The translations under genes and the position numbers were made by a program. A DNA stretch of 62,956 bases, from NCBI RefSeq assembly GCF_022810305.1, contig NZ_JALGQH010000034.1:1-62956 (forward strand). The letters run 5' to 3'. Positions 26,756 through 35,980 of the stretch are shown one piece after another (position 1 is the stretch's first letter; every line of letters starts with the position of its first letter). The notes beneath the pieces were generated by a model, which searched no databases, was not told the origin of the DNA, and worked only from the letters and a program-made list of their open reading frames with translations. The stretch is from Rhodococcus sp. ARC_M6. GTDB lineage: Bacteria > Actinomycetota > Actinomycetes > Mycobacteriales > Mycobacteriaceae.

Positions 26756-27354
26756 AGCTTTCCGAACCCGACGACTGCGGAATCCGACGCCCAATCCAGG
26801 TCGTGAACCCGCACTTTTCCGAACTCGTTGCCGCCGACAGTAATTGCGTTGTCACCATCAACAGCTACAACGATATTGGTATGTTGACCGACCCAGCGCG
26901 AACTGTCGTAGATCACGACATCACCCACATCGGGGGTGTAATCGCCATCGTTCTCGGCGTAGGCGCCGATGCCTTGGTAGTACTCCTGCAGCGTATATAC
27001 GCCCGGGATACGCCAACTCCCGGAATTAGGGTTGGACAGTGGGCGGCCCGCTTCACGCATGATCCAGCTGACAAAGTCGGCGCACCATTCTTCGTCGATA
27101 CCGTCTGAATAGTAGGTACCTGGACGGTCCTTCTCGTGCTCGGCTTCCAGCAGCTGAAGCACCGTCATTTGATCGGTCGATAATGCGCTGGTATCGATGG
27201 CCGGAAAATCGGCGGTATCCCACGGCAGATAGCGGGACGGCGCAATCCACACCACGACGATCCCTACAGCGACGACAGCAAGCGTCAGAGCAGCAGCAAT
27301 CCACAACACCACTCTGCGCCGGCCGCGGATTTCCCGACTACGAAGTTCACTCAC
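26746..27354 (-). CDS. Membrane-anchored CHAP-domain amidase/peptidase
   Basis: A 202-aa protein with an N-terminal membrane anchor (residues ~13-35) and an extracytoplasmic CHAP domain. The catalytic Cys is in EEWCADFVSWIMREAG (~100) and the His in GQHTNIVVAV (~165), followed by ITVGGN. CHAP enzymes cut peptidoglycan stem peptides, so a wall-remodelling role is likely. GTG 27354 is chosen because it starts just before the basic SELRSREIRGRRR segment; the frame upstream is shadow-like. Confidence 0.8.
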   Translation of the reverse strand: MSELRSREIRGRRRVVLWIAAALTLAVVAVGIVVVWIAPSRYLPWDTADFPAIDTSALSTDQMTVLQLLEAEHEKDRPGTYYSDGIDEEWCADFVSWIMREAGRPLSNPNSGSWRIPGVYTLQEYYQGIGAYAENDGDYTPDVGDVVIYDSSRWVGQHTNIVVAVDGDNAITVGGNEFGKVRVHDLDWASDSAVVGFGKLQP

Positions 27355-27608
27355 CCCATCGAGTGTGCCAGCGCGGTCAACGGATCCACCATTGCAGCGC
27401 CGAAACCGCCACCGCCATGTCCGACATCCGTCGGGATCCCGATCGTCTCCCAATACAGGGATTGCCCGTCCTCGACATCAAGCATCCCGGACTCGTACGG
27501 TTCCACCGGCGGATACAACAGACCACTCCTGGACCGATCATTCCATCGACGCATGTCGGAACCGTGGCCTACCGTGGGCAGAACGTCCCGGCGACAGGAG
27601 AACATCAG

Positions 27609-28067
27609 ATGCGTAACGGGTTTCGTTTACCTGGCTATGGTGGCGGTGCAGTCTTCCTGCGCAGCCATGCCGTTCCGGCGCGGACGCTCGGGACCGAGGC
27701 CCCCAGCCTCGTATTCGACGTGGGTTTACTGAGTCCCGACGAATACAACCAGTATCTCGGCCGCCCCGTCGGCGATGGATTTGTCGAGCGCCTCGCAACG
27801 TTCTTCTTCCACGCTGCCGCCGATTTCCATCCCGAGCAGTCGCTGCCGGTATTCACCGATGAAACCCTCGGACTCGCAATCTCCGCCCGTTCCAGCACTG
27901 ACCTCCGGGTGGAACTTGAATTCTCACTCTCCGAGGATGCTGATTCCGATGACTCGGCACGAGACGAATTAAACTTCGAGACAAGCAGAGTCGTCCTTGC
28001 AGCGTCCGCTCAATCGGTCTGCCAACTCAGCGGCCGGGCAAGCAACCACTTCGACGGCGAGGTATGA
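27609..28067 (+). CDS. Hypothetical protein, first of an overlapping pair
   Basis: A 152-aa acidic soluble protein beginning MRNGFRLPGYGGGAVFLRSH with GGAG upstream of ATG 27609. It has a phrase VFDVGLLSPDEYNQYLGRPVGDGFVE.LATFFFHAAADF and an Asp/Glu/Ser-rich C-terminal half. I do not recognise the family. The stop overlaps the next start (ATGA), so both proteins are made together. The upstream 27355-27608 stretch shows no gene. Confidence 0.7.
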   Translation: MRNGFRLPGYGGGAVFLRSHAVPARTLGTEAPSLVFDVGLLSPDEYNQYLGRPVGDGFVERLATFFFHAAADFHPEQSLPVFTDETLGLAISARSSTDLRVELEFSLSEDADSDDSARDELNFETSRVVLAASAQSVCQLSGRASNHFDGEV

Positions 28068-28666
28068 CCGTGGGATTTCTCTTCGAACTCCTCGACTTCC
28101 CCGAAGGTAGCCGGATGACGGACCTGTGGAACAACAGTTGGACCGACGAAGCCGTGGGAGACGAAATTGCGACGGGCCACTTCATCCACCTCGGCGATGA
28201 TCAGCACGTCGACGTCGAGGCGGACTTTCTGAGCAGCCACTTACCGTTTCATGTCGCAGGATTGGGCGGTGTATTTCCCGATGGCAAGCCGTGGATGTTC
28301 ATCATGCAGAAGGCGCCCGCCGATATCGCCATTCTTCTTCGCGGCCAAGAAGATCCCCACGCGATGCTGCGCGAAGCTCTCGACCGTGCGCTGGAGTTCA
28401 ATCCGGATGCGATAGTCGCAGAAGAGTTGTCCTGGTATGTCCACGATCTCGTGAGTGTCTACGAGGACGAGGGTGCGCCGAGGTCGCTTGTCGAAAATTG
28501 GTCGGTGGCCGATCTGCTTCGTGGACTCTTGGCACAGTGTTGTGGTGCCGACCTGTCCGATATTGTTGCGGGCTACCCGGACTGCGCATTTCCGCACACC
28601 TCGCACGCCTGCGAGGATGACGTCTTCAATGACATCTTTGCCGGGTGGGTCGCCGGCCTGCAGTGA
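28064..28666 (+). CDS. Hypothetical protein, second of an overlapping pair
   Basis: A 200-aa acidic soluble protein with no signal peptide or membrane segment, five cysteines late in the chain (CCGAD, CAFPHTSHACEDD) and regions LFELLDFPEGSRMTDLW and VADLLRGLLAQCCG. I do not recognise it. The 4-bp overlap with the upstream gene implies a two-protein module. Confidence 0.7.
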   Translation: MTVGFLFELLDFPEGSRMTDLWNNSWTDEAVGDEIATGHFIHLGDDQHVDVEADFLSSHLPFHVAGLGGVFPDGKPWMFIMQKAPADIAILLRGQEDPHAMLREALDRALEFNPDAIVAEELSWYVHDLVSVYEDEGAPRSLVENWSVADLLRGLLAQCCGADLSDIVAGYPDCAFPHTSHACEDDVFNDIFAGWVAGLQ

Positions 28667-28820
28667 TCGACGGCCACAGAACTGACAGCCGTGGACGCAA
28701 TACAAGTTCACGTGAAGTCCACCGCCTGGAAATCTATTGTCTCTCAACAAGAAATCGCCCTGAGCGATTGTGACCCAAGCCGTTTCACCTTGGAGCCGCA
28801 CTCACCAGGAGTCTTCTGTC

Positions 28821-29867
28821 ATGCGTCGTACCGCCCTCTCCACCCTCACAACACTGATTCTGCTCGGCGCCGGAACAGTGGCGGGAACTCCAGCCATTGC
28901 ATCCAGTGCGCCGGCGACGTGCGGAGTCTCGACCGGGTCGTTCTCGGGTTCACTCGGCGGCTCGGAGTACCTGTGCGCCAAGGAAGGTGATCTTCTCGAC
29001 GTCCGCATCGGCGACGTTCATGCCACGCAGCCTTCCCTCGGATACGACGAGGTGTACTACAAACTCGGGCGATACACACTCGGAAAAGACGCCGTCAACA
29101 AGAAGTTCGACGACTGGTGCGAGGCCAACGGACAGGTCCGGGCCACAACAGCTTCCGAAACATCAACGCTGAAAGATCCCGCATCCTTCACCTGTGAGCT
29201 TCCCGTGGGACAAGAAACCACTGACAGCATCGCACCGATGAAAACCGTCGTCGTAGGACCTCGCGGGGAACTGTACCTAACCGACGGCCACCACACTCTT
29301 ACCTCGTTCTACGAGACCCCGGACGGTGGGCCCGAGACGCATGTTCGCCTCCGAGTCCTCGACAACCTCAGCAATCTGAGCGAGTCGGCATTCTGGGCCG
29401 AGATGGAGAAGAACAAGTGGGTATGGGCGCGTGACGTCGACGGAAATCCGGTTTCGGTGCAGTCACTCCCCAAAGGAGTGGGCCTGGCCAACTTCGCCGA
29501 CGACAAGTACCGGAGCCTCCTGTACTTCGCCCGCGACATCGGATTCGCCTCCGGCTCAATCCCTTTCCAAGAATTTTACTGGGGAGCCTGGGTGCGCGAC
29601 ACCGCTCCCGTTGACCTCACCGGCTGGAACAGCAGCGACGCCGCGAGCTACCTGAATACCGTCAAGGCTGTCACCAAGGCCCAAACGGCATTGGCCGGAG
29701 ATGCGGTCGTCGGCAGTGGTTTCACCGCAACAGATCTGGGCGTACTGACAACCTGGAACGACGGAAAAGCCGAAGGCAAGGGAGAATTCGCCAAACTTTC
29801 CAAGCCCTACTCGGACGAGAAGCCGGGCAAGATTGCCTATGCGTTGGAGTACAAGTCCAGCCTCTGA
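28821..29867 (+). CDS. Secreted ParB-like (ParBc_2/Srx-fold) protein
   Basis: A 348-aa protein with a Sec signal peptide (RRTALSTLTTLILLGAGT, cleavage near AIASSA) and a ParB-like catalytic-fold domain (about 55-160) containing VVVGPRGELYLTDGHHTLTSF, the DGHHT motif of the family. The C-terminal part (EKNKWVWARDVDG, PVDLTGWNS) is conserved in bacterial secreted ParB-like proteins of unknown function. ATG 28821 has AGGA about 9 nt upstream. It is alone on its strand. Confidence 0.8.
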   Translation: MRRTALSTLTTLILLGAGTVAGTPAIASSAPATCGVSTGSFSGSLGGSEYLCAKEGDLLDVRIGDVHATQPSLGYDEVYYKLGRYTLGKDAVNKKFDDWCEANGQVRATTASETSTLKDPASFTCELPVGQETTDSIAPMKTVVVGPRGELYLTDGHHTLTSFYETPDGGPETHVRLRVLDNLSNLSESAFWAEMEKNKWVWARDVDGNPVSVQSLPKGVGLANFADDKYRSLLYFARDIGFASGSIPFQEFYWGAWVRDTAPVDLTGWNSSDAASYLNTVKAVTKAQTALAGDAVVGSGFTATDLGVLTTWNDGKAEGKGEFAKLSKPYSDEKPGKIAYALEYKSSL

Positions 29868-29892
29868 CGGCTCGAACTACATACGCTCATCG

Positions 29893-29927
29893 ATCCGCTC
29901 GTCACCGCTACTGCGGGGCGGGCGGAT
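29893..29927. terminator. Possible terminator hairpin at convergent gene ends
   Basis: ATCCGC (29893-29898) pairs with GCGGAT (29922-29927), with CCGC/GCGG inside, giving a GC-rich imperfect stem between the ParB-like gene and the convergent TetR gene, whose last codons it includes. TTTC follows on the plus strand. Confidence 0.45.
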
Positions 29928-30549
29928 TTCTGTACAACGCGGGGAACCAGATGTCCGTCAGTACCTCGGCCGCTTGAGCGCGGGTCACGTCGATGGTTCC
30001 CTGCACCGCCCAGCGGGTGAAAAATCGTTCGAGCTGAGTGACAAGCAATTCGACCCGTAACCGAGCCTCGTCCTGCTTGTCGGCCGGCCACCGTGCCAGA
30101 TATTTCGGCATTGCATCCGGTAGCCCACTAATCCCGTCGCGGGCGGTGATCCGAAATTCGGGTTCGAGCGCCACAGCCTCGTCCCAGGCGGGCAACAACC
30201 GCTTGTTCTCGTCGAACCAATCGAAGGACTGCTCGAGCCAAGCAGTAAATTCTGCGCGCGAACCCGAGTCCAGCACCTCATCGAGATCCATGTAGGACGC
30301 CAACGCACTGGTGGCCATGCCGGCCGCGCCGATCGTTTTCAGCATTTCAACCCGGCTGGGGAAATGCACGTAAAACGTGGCCCGGCTGCATCCCACTACG
30401 GAGGCGATGTCATCAACCGTCACCGCTGCGTATCCACGCTCCTCGAACAAGGTTCGTGCCGCGTCCACGAGCTTGGCCCGTGTCGCGCGTTTCTGCTCGT
30501 CGCGCAGCGTTCCGCGTTTGCCTTTCGAGCCCTCAGTTGCCGTACTCAC
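29908..30549 (-). CDS. TetR-family regulator of the monooxygenase operon
   Basis: A 213-aa regulator. Its N-terminal helix-turn-helix includes LVDAARTLFEERGYAAVTVDDIASVVGCSRATFYVHF. GTG 30549 is used because AAAGGTGG lies 6 nt upstream; the frame reaches 30585. It is divergent from the flavin monooxygenase operon, and a spaced palindrome sits in the shared 173-nt promoter region, so it most likely represses that operon until a substrate or CoA intermediate binds. Confidence 0.88.
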   Translation of the reverse strand: MSTATEGSKGKRGTLRDEQKRATRAKLVDAARTLFEERGYAAVTVDDIASVVGCSRATFYVHFPSRVEMLKTIGAAGMATSALASYMDLDEVLDSGSRAEFTAWLEQSFDWFDENKRLLPAWDEAVALEPEFRITARDGISGLPDAMPKYLARWPADKQDEARLRVELLVTQLERFFTRWAVQGTIDVTRAQAAEVLTDIWFPALYRNPPAPQ

Positions 30550-30622
30550 AATGCCCACCTTTGTTGAATTCCGCCGGAGTGGCAAATCGCCGACTTGATG
30601 TCATCGACCAACATAGCGTCAC

Positions 30623-30647
30623 TCATTGACACAGCGTCAGTCAATGA
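30623..30647. promoter_or_regulatory. Candidate TetR operator overlapping a -35 box
   Basis: TCATTGAC (30623-30630) and GTCAATGA (30640-30647) form a perfect 8-bp inverted repeat with a 9-nt spacer. AGCGTCA is repeated at 30615-30621 and 30633-30639. TTGACA at 30626-30631 would be a consensus -35 box for the monooxygenase operon with CACTAT (30650-30655) as a weak -10, so a bound repressor would block polymerase. Confidence 0.55.
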
Positions 30648-30722
30648 TGCACTATGACTCAAGTCACTTTTCGGGCGCCGCTTTCGACCGCATGCCCGGA
30701 ACAGAAGAGAAAGCGATGGCCA

Positions 30723-32111
30723 ATGAGCCCCACAAAGTTGCCGAGAGTCTGCATCATCGGCGCAGGTCCCACCGGAATCACCACCGCCAAGCGGATGAAG
30801 GAATACGGGATCCCCTTCGACTGCTACGAAGCATCCGACGAGGTCGGCGGAAACTGGTACTACAAGAATCCCAACGGAATGTCCGCGTGCTACCAGAGCC
30901 TCCACATCGACACATCGAAGTGGCGACTGGCGTTCGAGGACTTCCCCGTCTCCGCCGACCTGCCAGATTTTCCCCACCACTCCGAGCTCTTCCAGTACTT
31001 CAAGGACTACGTCGAGCACTTCGGCCTGCGCGAGTCGATCATCTTCAACACCAGCGTCGTTGCAGCGGAGCGTGATGCGGACGGACTGTGGACCATCACC
31101 CGCTCGGACGGAGAAGTCCGAACCTACGACGTACTGATGGTCTGCAACGGACACCACTGGGACCCCAACATCCCGGACTACCCGGGCGAGTTCGACGGCG
31201 TCCTCATGCACAGCCACTCGTACAATGACCCCTTCGACCCGATCGACATGCGCGGCAAGAAGGTTGTCGTCGTCGGTATGGGCAACTCCGGCTTGGACAT
31301 TGCTTCCGAACTGGGCCAGCGATACCTCGCCGAAAAGCTCACCGTGTCAGCCCGACGCGGAGTGTGGGTGCTGCCGAAGTACCTGAACGGCGTGCCCGGC
31401 GACAAATTGATCACCCCGCCCTGGATGCCGCGCGGTTTGCGCCTATTCCTGAGTCGCCGATTCCTCGGCAAAAATCTCGGAACGATGGAAGGCTACGGCC
31501 TACCGAAGCCCGACCATCGCCCCTTCGAAGCCCATCCCTCGGCAAGCGGCGAGTTCCTGGGACGCGCCGGAGCAGGCGATATCTCCTTCAAGCCGGCGAT
31601 CACCAAACTCGAAGGCAAGCAAGTTCGTTTCGCGGACGGCACCGCCGAGGACGTGGACGTCATCGTCTGCGCAACCGGATACAACATCACCTTCCCCTTC
31701 TTCAGTGACTCGAAGTTGGTGCCGGACAAGGACAACAAGCTCCCCCTCTTCAAGCGCATGATGAAGCCCGGAATCGACAACCTCTTCTACATGGGTCTCG
31801 CACAACCGATGCCGACACTCGTCAACTTTGCCGAGCAGCAGAGCAAACTCGTCGCGGCGTACCTGACCGGCCGATACCAGCTGCCGTCACCGAGCGAGAT
31901 GCAGGACATCACCAAGGCCGACGAGGCATACTTCCTCGCCCCCTATTACAAGTCCGCCCGCCACACCATTCAGGTCGAGTTCGATCCCTACGTTCGCGAC
32001 ATGAACAAGGAAATCGCCAAGGGCGCCAAGCGCGCTGATGCCTCGGGCAACAAGCTGCCCATTGCAGCCCGCGCCGCAGCGCACGAACTCGAGAAAGCGG
32101 AGCGCGCATGA
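30723..32111 (+). CDS. Class B flavin monooxygenase (FMO/Baeyer-Villiger type)
   Basis: A 462-aa FAD/NADPH enzyme that oxygenates ketones or heteroatoms. FAD site VCIIGAGPTGI (~10-20), the family fingerprint FDGVLMHSHSY (~157-167, F-x-G-x3-H-x3-Y), NADPH site VVVVGMGNSGLD (~180) and CATGY (~320) are all present. The fingerprint ends in Tyr rather than Trp-Pro, so it is closer to FMO-type enzymes than to classical Baeyer-Villiger monooxygenases, though some of these also make esters. ATG 30723 fits the usual short N-terminus before the FAD site. An esterase overlaps it downstream (ATGA), which favours ester or lactone formation. Confidence 0.88.
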   Translation: MSPTKLPRVCIIGAGPTGITTAKRMKEYGIPFDCYEASDEVGGNWYYKNPNGMSACYQSLHIDTSKWRLAFEDFPVSADLPDFPHHSELFQYFKDYVEHFGLRESIIFNTSVVAAERDADGLWTITRSDGEVRTYDVLMVCNGHHWDPNIPDYPGEFDGVLMHSHSYNDPFDPIDMRGKKVVVVGMGNSGLDIASELGQRYLAEKLTVSARRGVWVLPKYLNGVPGDKLITPPWMPRGLRLFLSRRFLGKNLGTMEGYGLPKPDHRPFEAHPSASGEFLGRAGAGDISFKPAITKLEGKQVRFADGTAEDVDVIVCATGYNITFPFFSDSKLVPDKDNKLPLFKRMMKPGIDNLFYMGLAQPMPTLVNFAEQQSKLVAAYLTGRYQLPSPSEMQDITKADEAYFLAPYYKSARHTIQVEFDPYVRDMNKEIAKGAKRADASGNKLPIAARAAAHELEKAERA

Positions 32112-33262
32112 GCCTGGTGAACGGTCACTGCGACAACGAGTTCGAAGCTGTTTACAACGCTTTCGAAGCGCAACTCGCATCCGGCGAGGAGCTGGGCGGG
32201 TCCATCGCCATCACCGTCGACGGTAAGCCTGTCGTCGATATCTGGGGCGGCTACGCCGACGAATCACGGACCACTCCTTGGGGTTCCGACACCATCGTCA
32301 ACACCTTCTCCATCACCAAGACAATGGCAGCACTCTCGGCGTTGCTTCTCGTCGAGCGTGGCCAACTGGACGTCTACCAGAAGGTGGCTCATTACTGGCC
32401 CGAATTTGCGGCAAACGGTAAGGCCGACATCGAGGTTCGACACCTGCTCTCCCACACCTCCGGAGTCTCCGGCTGGGAACGTCCGATCGAACTGGAGGAC
32501 CTTTACGATCTCGAGGCTTCCAGCGCGCGACTCGCAACTCAGGCCCCCTGGTGGCCACCGGGAACGGCGTCGGGCTATCACGCCATCAACTACGGCCACC
32601 TGATCAGTGAAGTGATCCGCCGGATCGATGGACGCACCCTCGGCAGGTTCTTCGCGGAGGAACTCGCCGGACCGTTGGGCGCGGACTACCAAATCGGCAC
32701 ATCCGCAAAGGATTTCGGCCGAATCGCCACACTGGTTCCGCCGCCCGAGCTCGAATTCGATTTGTCCACACTCGATCAGGACAGCATCTTCATCAAGACC
32801 CTGACCTGCCCCCTGCTCGACTACCCCAAGGTCAATACCGCGCCGTGGCGGGAAGCCGAAATCGGTGGAGCCAACGGTCACGGAAACGCGCGCTCCATCG
32901 CCCGAATCCAGTCACTGATCTCCAACGGCGGCGAACTCGACGGCAAGAAGTTGCTCTCCCAGAGCACGATCGACCTGATTTTCGAGATTCAAGCCGACGG
33001 CCTCGACCTCGCGATCATGACTCCGCTGAAATTCGGCATCGGCTACGGACTACCCCACCCCGACACCGCGCCGCTCGTACCCGCGGGTCGTTCATGCTGG
33101 TGGGCCGGGATCGGTGGTTCGATGCTCGTCAACGATCTGGACCGACGGATGACCTTCGCCTATGTCATGAACAAGATGGCACCGGGCCTGATCGGTTCTG
33201 ACCGCAGCAACGCTTACCTGAGCGCTGCCTACAATTCCGCAGTAAGTGAGGTTGCGTCGTGA
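32108..33262 (+). CDS. Serine esterase of the beta-lactamase family (EstB-like)
   Basis: A 384-aa class C beta-lactamase-fold hydrolase. The nucleophile motif is SITK (~69-72, S-x-x-K), the second motif YGH after YHAIN (~161), and the C-terminal part has WWAGIGGSM. No signal peptide, so it works in the cytoplasm as an esterase rather than as a beta-lactamase. Position right after the monooxygenase (4-bp overlap) suggests it opens the ester or lactone that enzyme forms. Overlaps the dehydrogenase start by GTGA. Confidence 0.88.
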   Translation: MSLVNGHCDNEFEAVYNAFEAQLASGEELGGSIAITVDGKPVVDIWGGYADESRTTPWGSDTIVNTFSITKTMAALSALLLVERGQLDVYQKVAHYWPEFAANGKADIEVRHLLSHTSGVSGWERPIELEDLYDLEASSARLATQAPWWPPGTASGYHAINYGHLISEVIRRIDGRTLGRFFAEELAGPLGADYQIGTSAKDFGRIATLVPPPELEFDLSTLDQDSIFIKTLTCPLLDYPKVNTAPWREAEIGGANGHGNARSIARIQSLISNGGELDGKKLLSQSTIDLIFEIQADGLDLAIMTPLKFGIGYGLPHPDTAPLVPAGRSCWWAGIGGSMLVNDLDRRMTFAYVMNKMAPGLIGSDRSNAYLSAAYNSAVSEVAS

Positions 33263-34299
33263 AAGCAGCTCAACTCATGGGACCGGGTGTCCTCGAGATC
33301 AACGACGTACCGATCCCCGAGATCGGCCCGTCGGAAATCCTCATCCGGGTGGGCGCGGCCGGAATCTGCCACTCCGACCTTCATCTCCTCCACTTCCCGT
33401 ACAAGATGCGAGAAGAACCGCTGACCATCGGCCACGAGATCGCCGGCACCATCGAAGCTGTCGGCAGTAATGTCGACGGCCGGACCGTCGGCGAGCGTGG
33501 CGTCGTATACCTGTGCTGGTCATGCGGACAATGTCGAGAGTGTATGAGCGGCAACGAAAACATGTGTCTGGCTGCCGGACGCACCGCGATGCCGCCCTGC
33601 CCCGGTCTGGGCCCCGAAGGCGGAATGGCCGAGTACGTGAAAATCCCGGCCCGCTCCTTTGTCCCGATCGGAGATCTCGATTTCCTCCAGGCCGCACCAC
33701 TCGCCGACGCCGCACTGACCAGTTACCACGCAATCCGCGGCGCTCGTGAACACTTGCAGCCGGGCACCACTGCTGTGGTGATCGGCATCGGCGGCCTGGG
33801 CCACGTTGCGGTGCAGATACTTCGGGCGAGCAGTGCTGTACGCATCATTGCAGTCGATGTCGGACAGGATCAATTGGATCTTGCCAAGCGATGCGGAGCA
33901 GATATCGCGCTCGAGTCTGGACCGGACACAGCGAAGCAGATCCTCGACCTGACTTCAGGCCGAGGTGCAGAAACCGTCTTCGACTTCGTCGGTATCGACG
34001 CCACCGCGCAGATGTCCGTCGAAGCCGTCGCCCCGAACGGCGCCTACCGCATGGTCGGTCTCGGCGGCGGAAGTCCCGGAATTACCACTGAGGCTGCCGG
34101 CGGGCCGGGCTGGCCGTGGGGAGCATCGATCCGAAAATCTTACGGTGGCACCAGGAACGATCTGGTCGATTCCATCGCCCTGGCACAGGCCGGTCTGGTA
34201 ACGGTAGAAGTCGCCCGATTCGATCTCGCCGATGCTCGCGACGCTCTCGACCGTCTCGAACACGGCAAGATCACCGGACGCGCAGTGCTCGTACCCTAA
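33259..34299 (+). CDS. Zinc-dependent alcohol dehydrogenase
   Basis: A 346-aa medium-chain dehydrogenase. Catalytic zinc ligands are Cys in [11 protein letters not shown] and GHEIAGT; the structural zinc lobe has [18 protein letters not shown]. The NAD(P) site is [15 protein letters not shown] (~175). It would oxidise the alcohol freed by the esterase. GTG 33259 overlaps the esterase stop (GTGA) and is the only start preserving the N-terminal [14 protein letters not shown] strand. Confidence 0.92.
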   Translation: MKAAQLMGPGVLEINDVPIPEIGPSEILIRVGAAGICHSDLHLLHFPYKMREEPLTIGHEIAGTIEAVGSNVDGRTVGERGVVYLCWSCGQCRECMSGNENMCLAAGRTAMPPCPGLGPEGGMAEYVKIPARSFVPIGDLDFLQAAPLADAALTSYHAIRGAREHLQPGTTAVVIGIGGLGHVAVQILRASSAVRIIAVDVGQDQLDLAKRCGADIALESGPDTAKQILDLTSGRGAETVFDFVGIDATAQMSVEAVAPNGAYRMVGLGGGSPGITTEAAGGPGWPWGASIRKSYGGTRNDLVDSIALAQAGLVTVEVARFDLADARDALDRLEHGKITGRAVLVP

Positions 34300-34318
34300 T
34301 CCTCGAAAGGTGCTTCAC

Positions 34319-35980
34319 GTGACCACCCCCGCTGATACACAAGCATTCATCGCGTCTGTTCTGGCCGGACTCACCGGCCCCGGAGGACGTTTCGAAATGG
34401 GCATCGAGGATGTCCTGGGTAGTTCGATGCCTGTCATGAAGAACCGTGACAAGTCATTGGGCGCCGTACTCGAGGCCTCACTCGACTACGGATCTCGTGA
34501 CTATCTGGTGACGAAAGACCGTCGCTTCAGCTACCTCGAACACGGCGCGGCCGTGGCAGCCTTGGCGACCGCCCTCCGCGACAAGTACGGAGTACGCAAG
34601 GGCGACCGAGTTGGCATCCTCGCCGCAAACACCCCGGAGTGGGTCATTGCGTTCTGGGCTGCTCAAACTCTCGGAGCCATCGCGGTCGGCTTCAACTCAT
34701 GGTGGGTGGCGCGTGAGGTGGAGTACGGAATCGAACACACGACGCCCACCGTGGTGATCGCCGATGCCAAGCGAGCACACATTCTTGCCGGGTTGAACAC
34801 CGACTTTCCGGTGATCACGATGGAAGAGGATCTCCCCGCCCTACTCGAGAAGTACTCGGGATCACCACTCCCGCATACCGCTGTCGACGAGGACGACCCG
34901 GCCGTCATCCTGTACACGAGTGGAACCAGTGGCCGACCCAAGGGGGCTGTCCACACTCACCGAAATGTCTTGGCCGTCATCGACTACCACCGCTTCAACG
35001 ATTGCCTGGCCGCTGCATTCACCGGACAGCCGATCGACGATCGACCGAGTGACCTGCGGTACCTGCTGACCGCGCCGCTGTTCCACATCGCCAGCCTCCA
35101 CAACCTCGCAATCCCGCGACTGGCCACCGGTGGAGCCGTAGTCATCCATCAGGGCGCCTTCGACGTCGACGAAGTCCTCAGCCTCGTCGAACGAGAAAAG
35201 GTCACCAATTGGGCCGTGGTCCCCACCATGGCAAGTCGCCTCCTCGAGCATGGCAATCTCGGGAAGTACGACCTGACGTCGCTGAGCGCCTTTGCTTTGG
35301 CCTCTGCTCCATCGTCGCCGGCATTGCAGGATCGCCTCCGGGAGCACTTGCCGTTTGCGCAACACTCGTTGGTGGACAGCTACGGACTCACGGAATCCTC
35401 CACCGGCATCTCCGTTGCAACGCCCCCGGAACTCGCCGCGTTCCCGGGAACTCTGGGGCGCCCGGTTATCGGAGTGAGTGTGGAAATCCGCGATGCCTTC
35501 GGCGTGAGCCTTCCGGATGGAGAGGAAGGCGAAATCTGTGCTCGCAGCGCCTATGTGATGCTCGGCTACTGGAACGACGAAACCGCCACCGCCGCCGCCA
35601 TCGGCCCCGACCGTTGGCTCCGGACCGGAGACTACGGAGTCCTCGAAGACGGCCGACTCCGACTGACCGGACGTCGATCCGACCTGATCCTGCGCGGTGG
35701 CGAAAATGTCTATCCGCTCGAGATCGAACAGTGCCTCGACGAGCATCCCGCCGTACTCGAATGCATCGTCTTGGGCATCGATTCTCCCGATCTCGGGCAG
35801 GAAGTGGCTGCCGTGGTGGTCGTACATTCCGAGGACGCCGTGACCGAAGACGAATTGCGGGACTTCGCCGGCGAACGTTTGGCCTACTTCAAGGTCCCAG
35901 TCAAGTGGCAGATCACTACTACCCCCTTGCCTCGCAACGCAACCGGAAAGACTATCCGCACAAAGGTGGCTATCTCATGA
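34319..35980 (+). CDS. Acyl-CoA synthetase (AMP-forming)
   Basis: A 553-aa adenylate-forming ligase: P-loop-like [16 protein letters not shown] (~200), the A5-type region [11 protein letters not shown] (~355), the [18 protein letters not shown] hinge (~435) and the C-terminal Lys in [13 protein letters not shown] (~543). It activates a carboxylic acid to its CoA thioester. GTG 34319 has GAAAGG 8 nt upstream. The stop overlaps the next start (ATGA). It fits after alcohol/aldehyde oxidation in the same operon. Confidence 0.92.
   Translation: MTTPADTQAFIASVLAGLTGPGGRFEMGIEDVLGSSMPVMKNRDKSLGAVLEASLDYGSRDYLVTKDRRFSYLEHGAAVAALATALRDKYGVRKGDRVGILAANTPEWVIAFWAAQTLGAIAVGFNSWWVAREVEYGIEHTTPTVVIADAKRAHILAGLNTDFPVITMEEDLPALLEKYSGSPLPHTAVDEDDPAVILYTSGTSGRPKGAVHTHRNVLAVIDYHRFNDCLAAAFTGQPIDDRPSDLRYLLTAPLFHIASLHNLAIPRLATGGAVVIHQGAFDVDEVLSLVEREKVTNWAVVPTMASRLLEHGNLGKYDLTSLSAFALASAPSSPALQDRLREHLPFAQHSLVDSYGLTESSTGISVATPPELAAFPGTLGRPVIGVSVEIRDAFGVSLPDGEEGEICARSAYVMLGYWNDETATAAAIGPDRWLRTGDYGVLEDGRLRLTGRRSDLILRGGENVYPLEIEQCLDEHPAVLECIVLGIDSPDLGQEVAAVVVVHSEDAVTEDELRDFAGERLAYFKVPVKWQITTTPLPRNATGKTIRTKVAIS

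Noticed and set aside
27183..27608. N-terminal extension of the gene at 27609
   Set aside because: The extension is Arg/Thr/Pro-rich, overlaps the divergent CHAP gene and has no SD; ATG 27609 has one.
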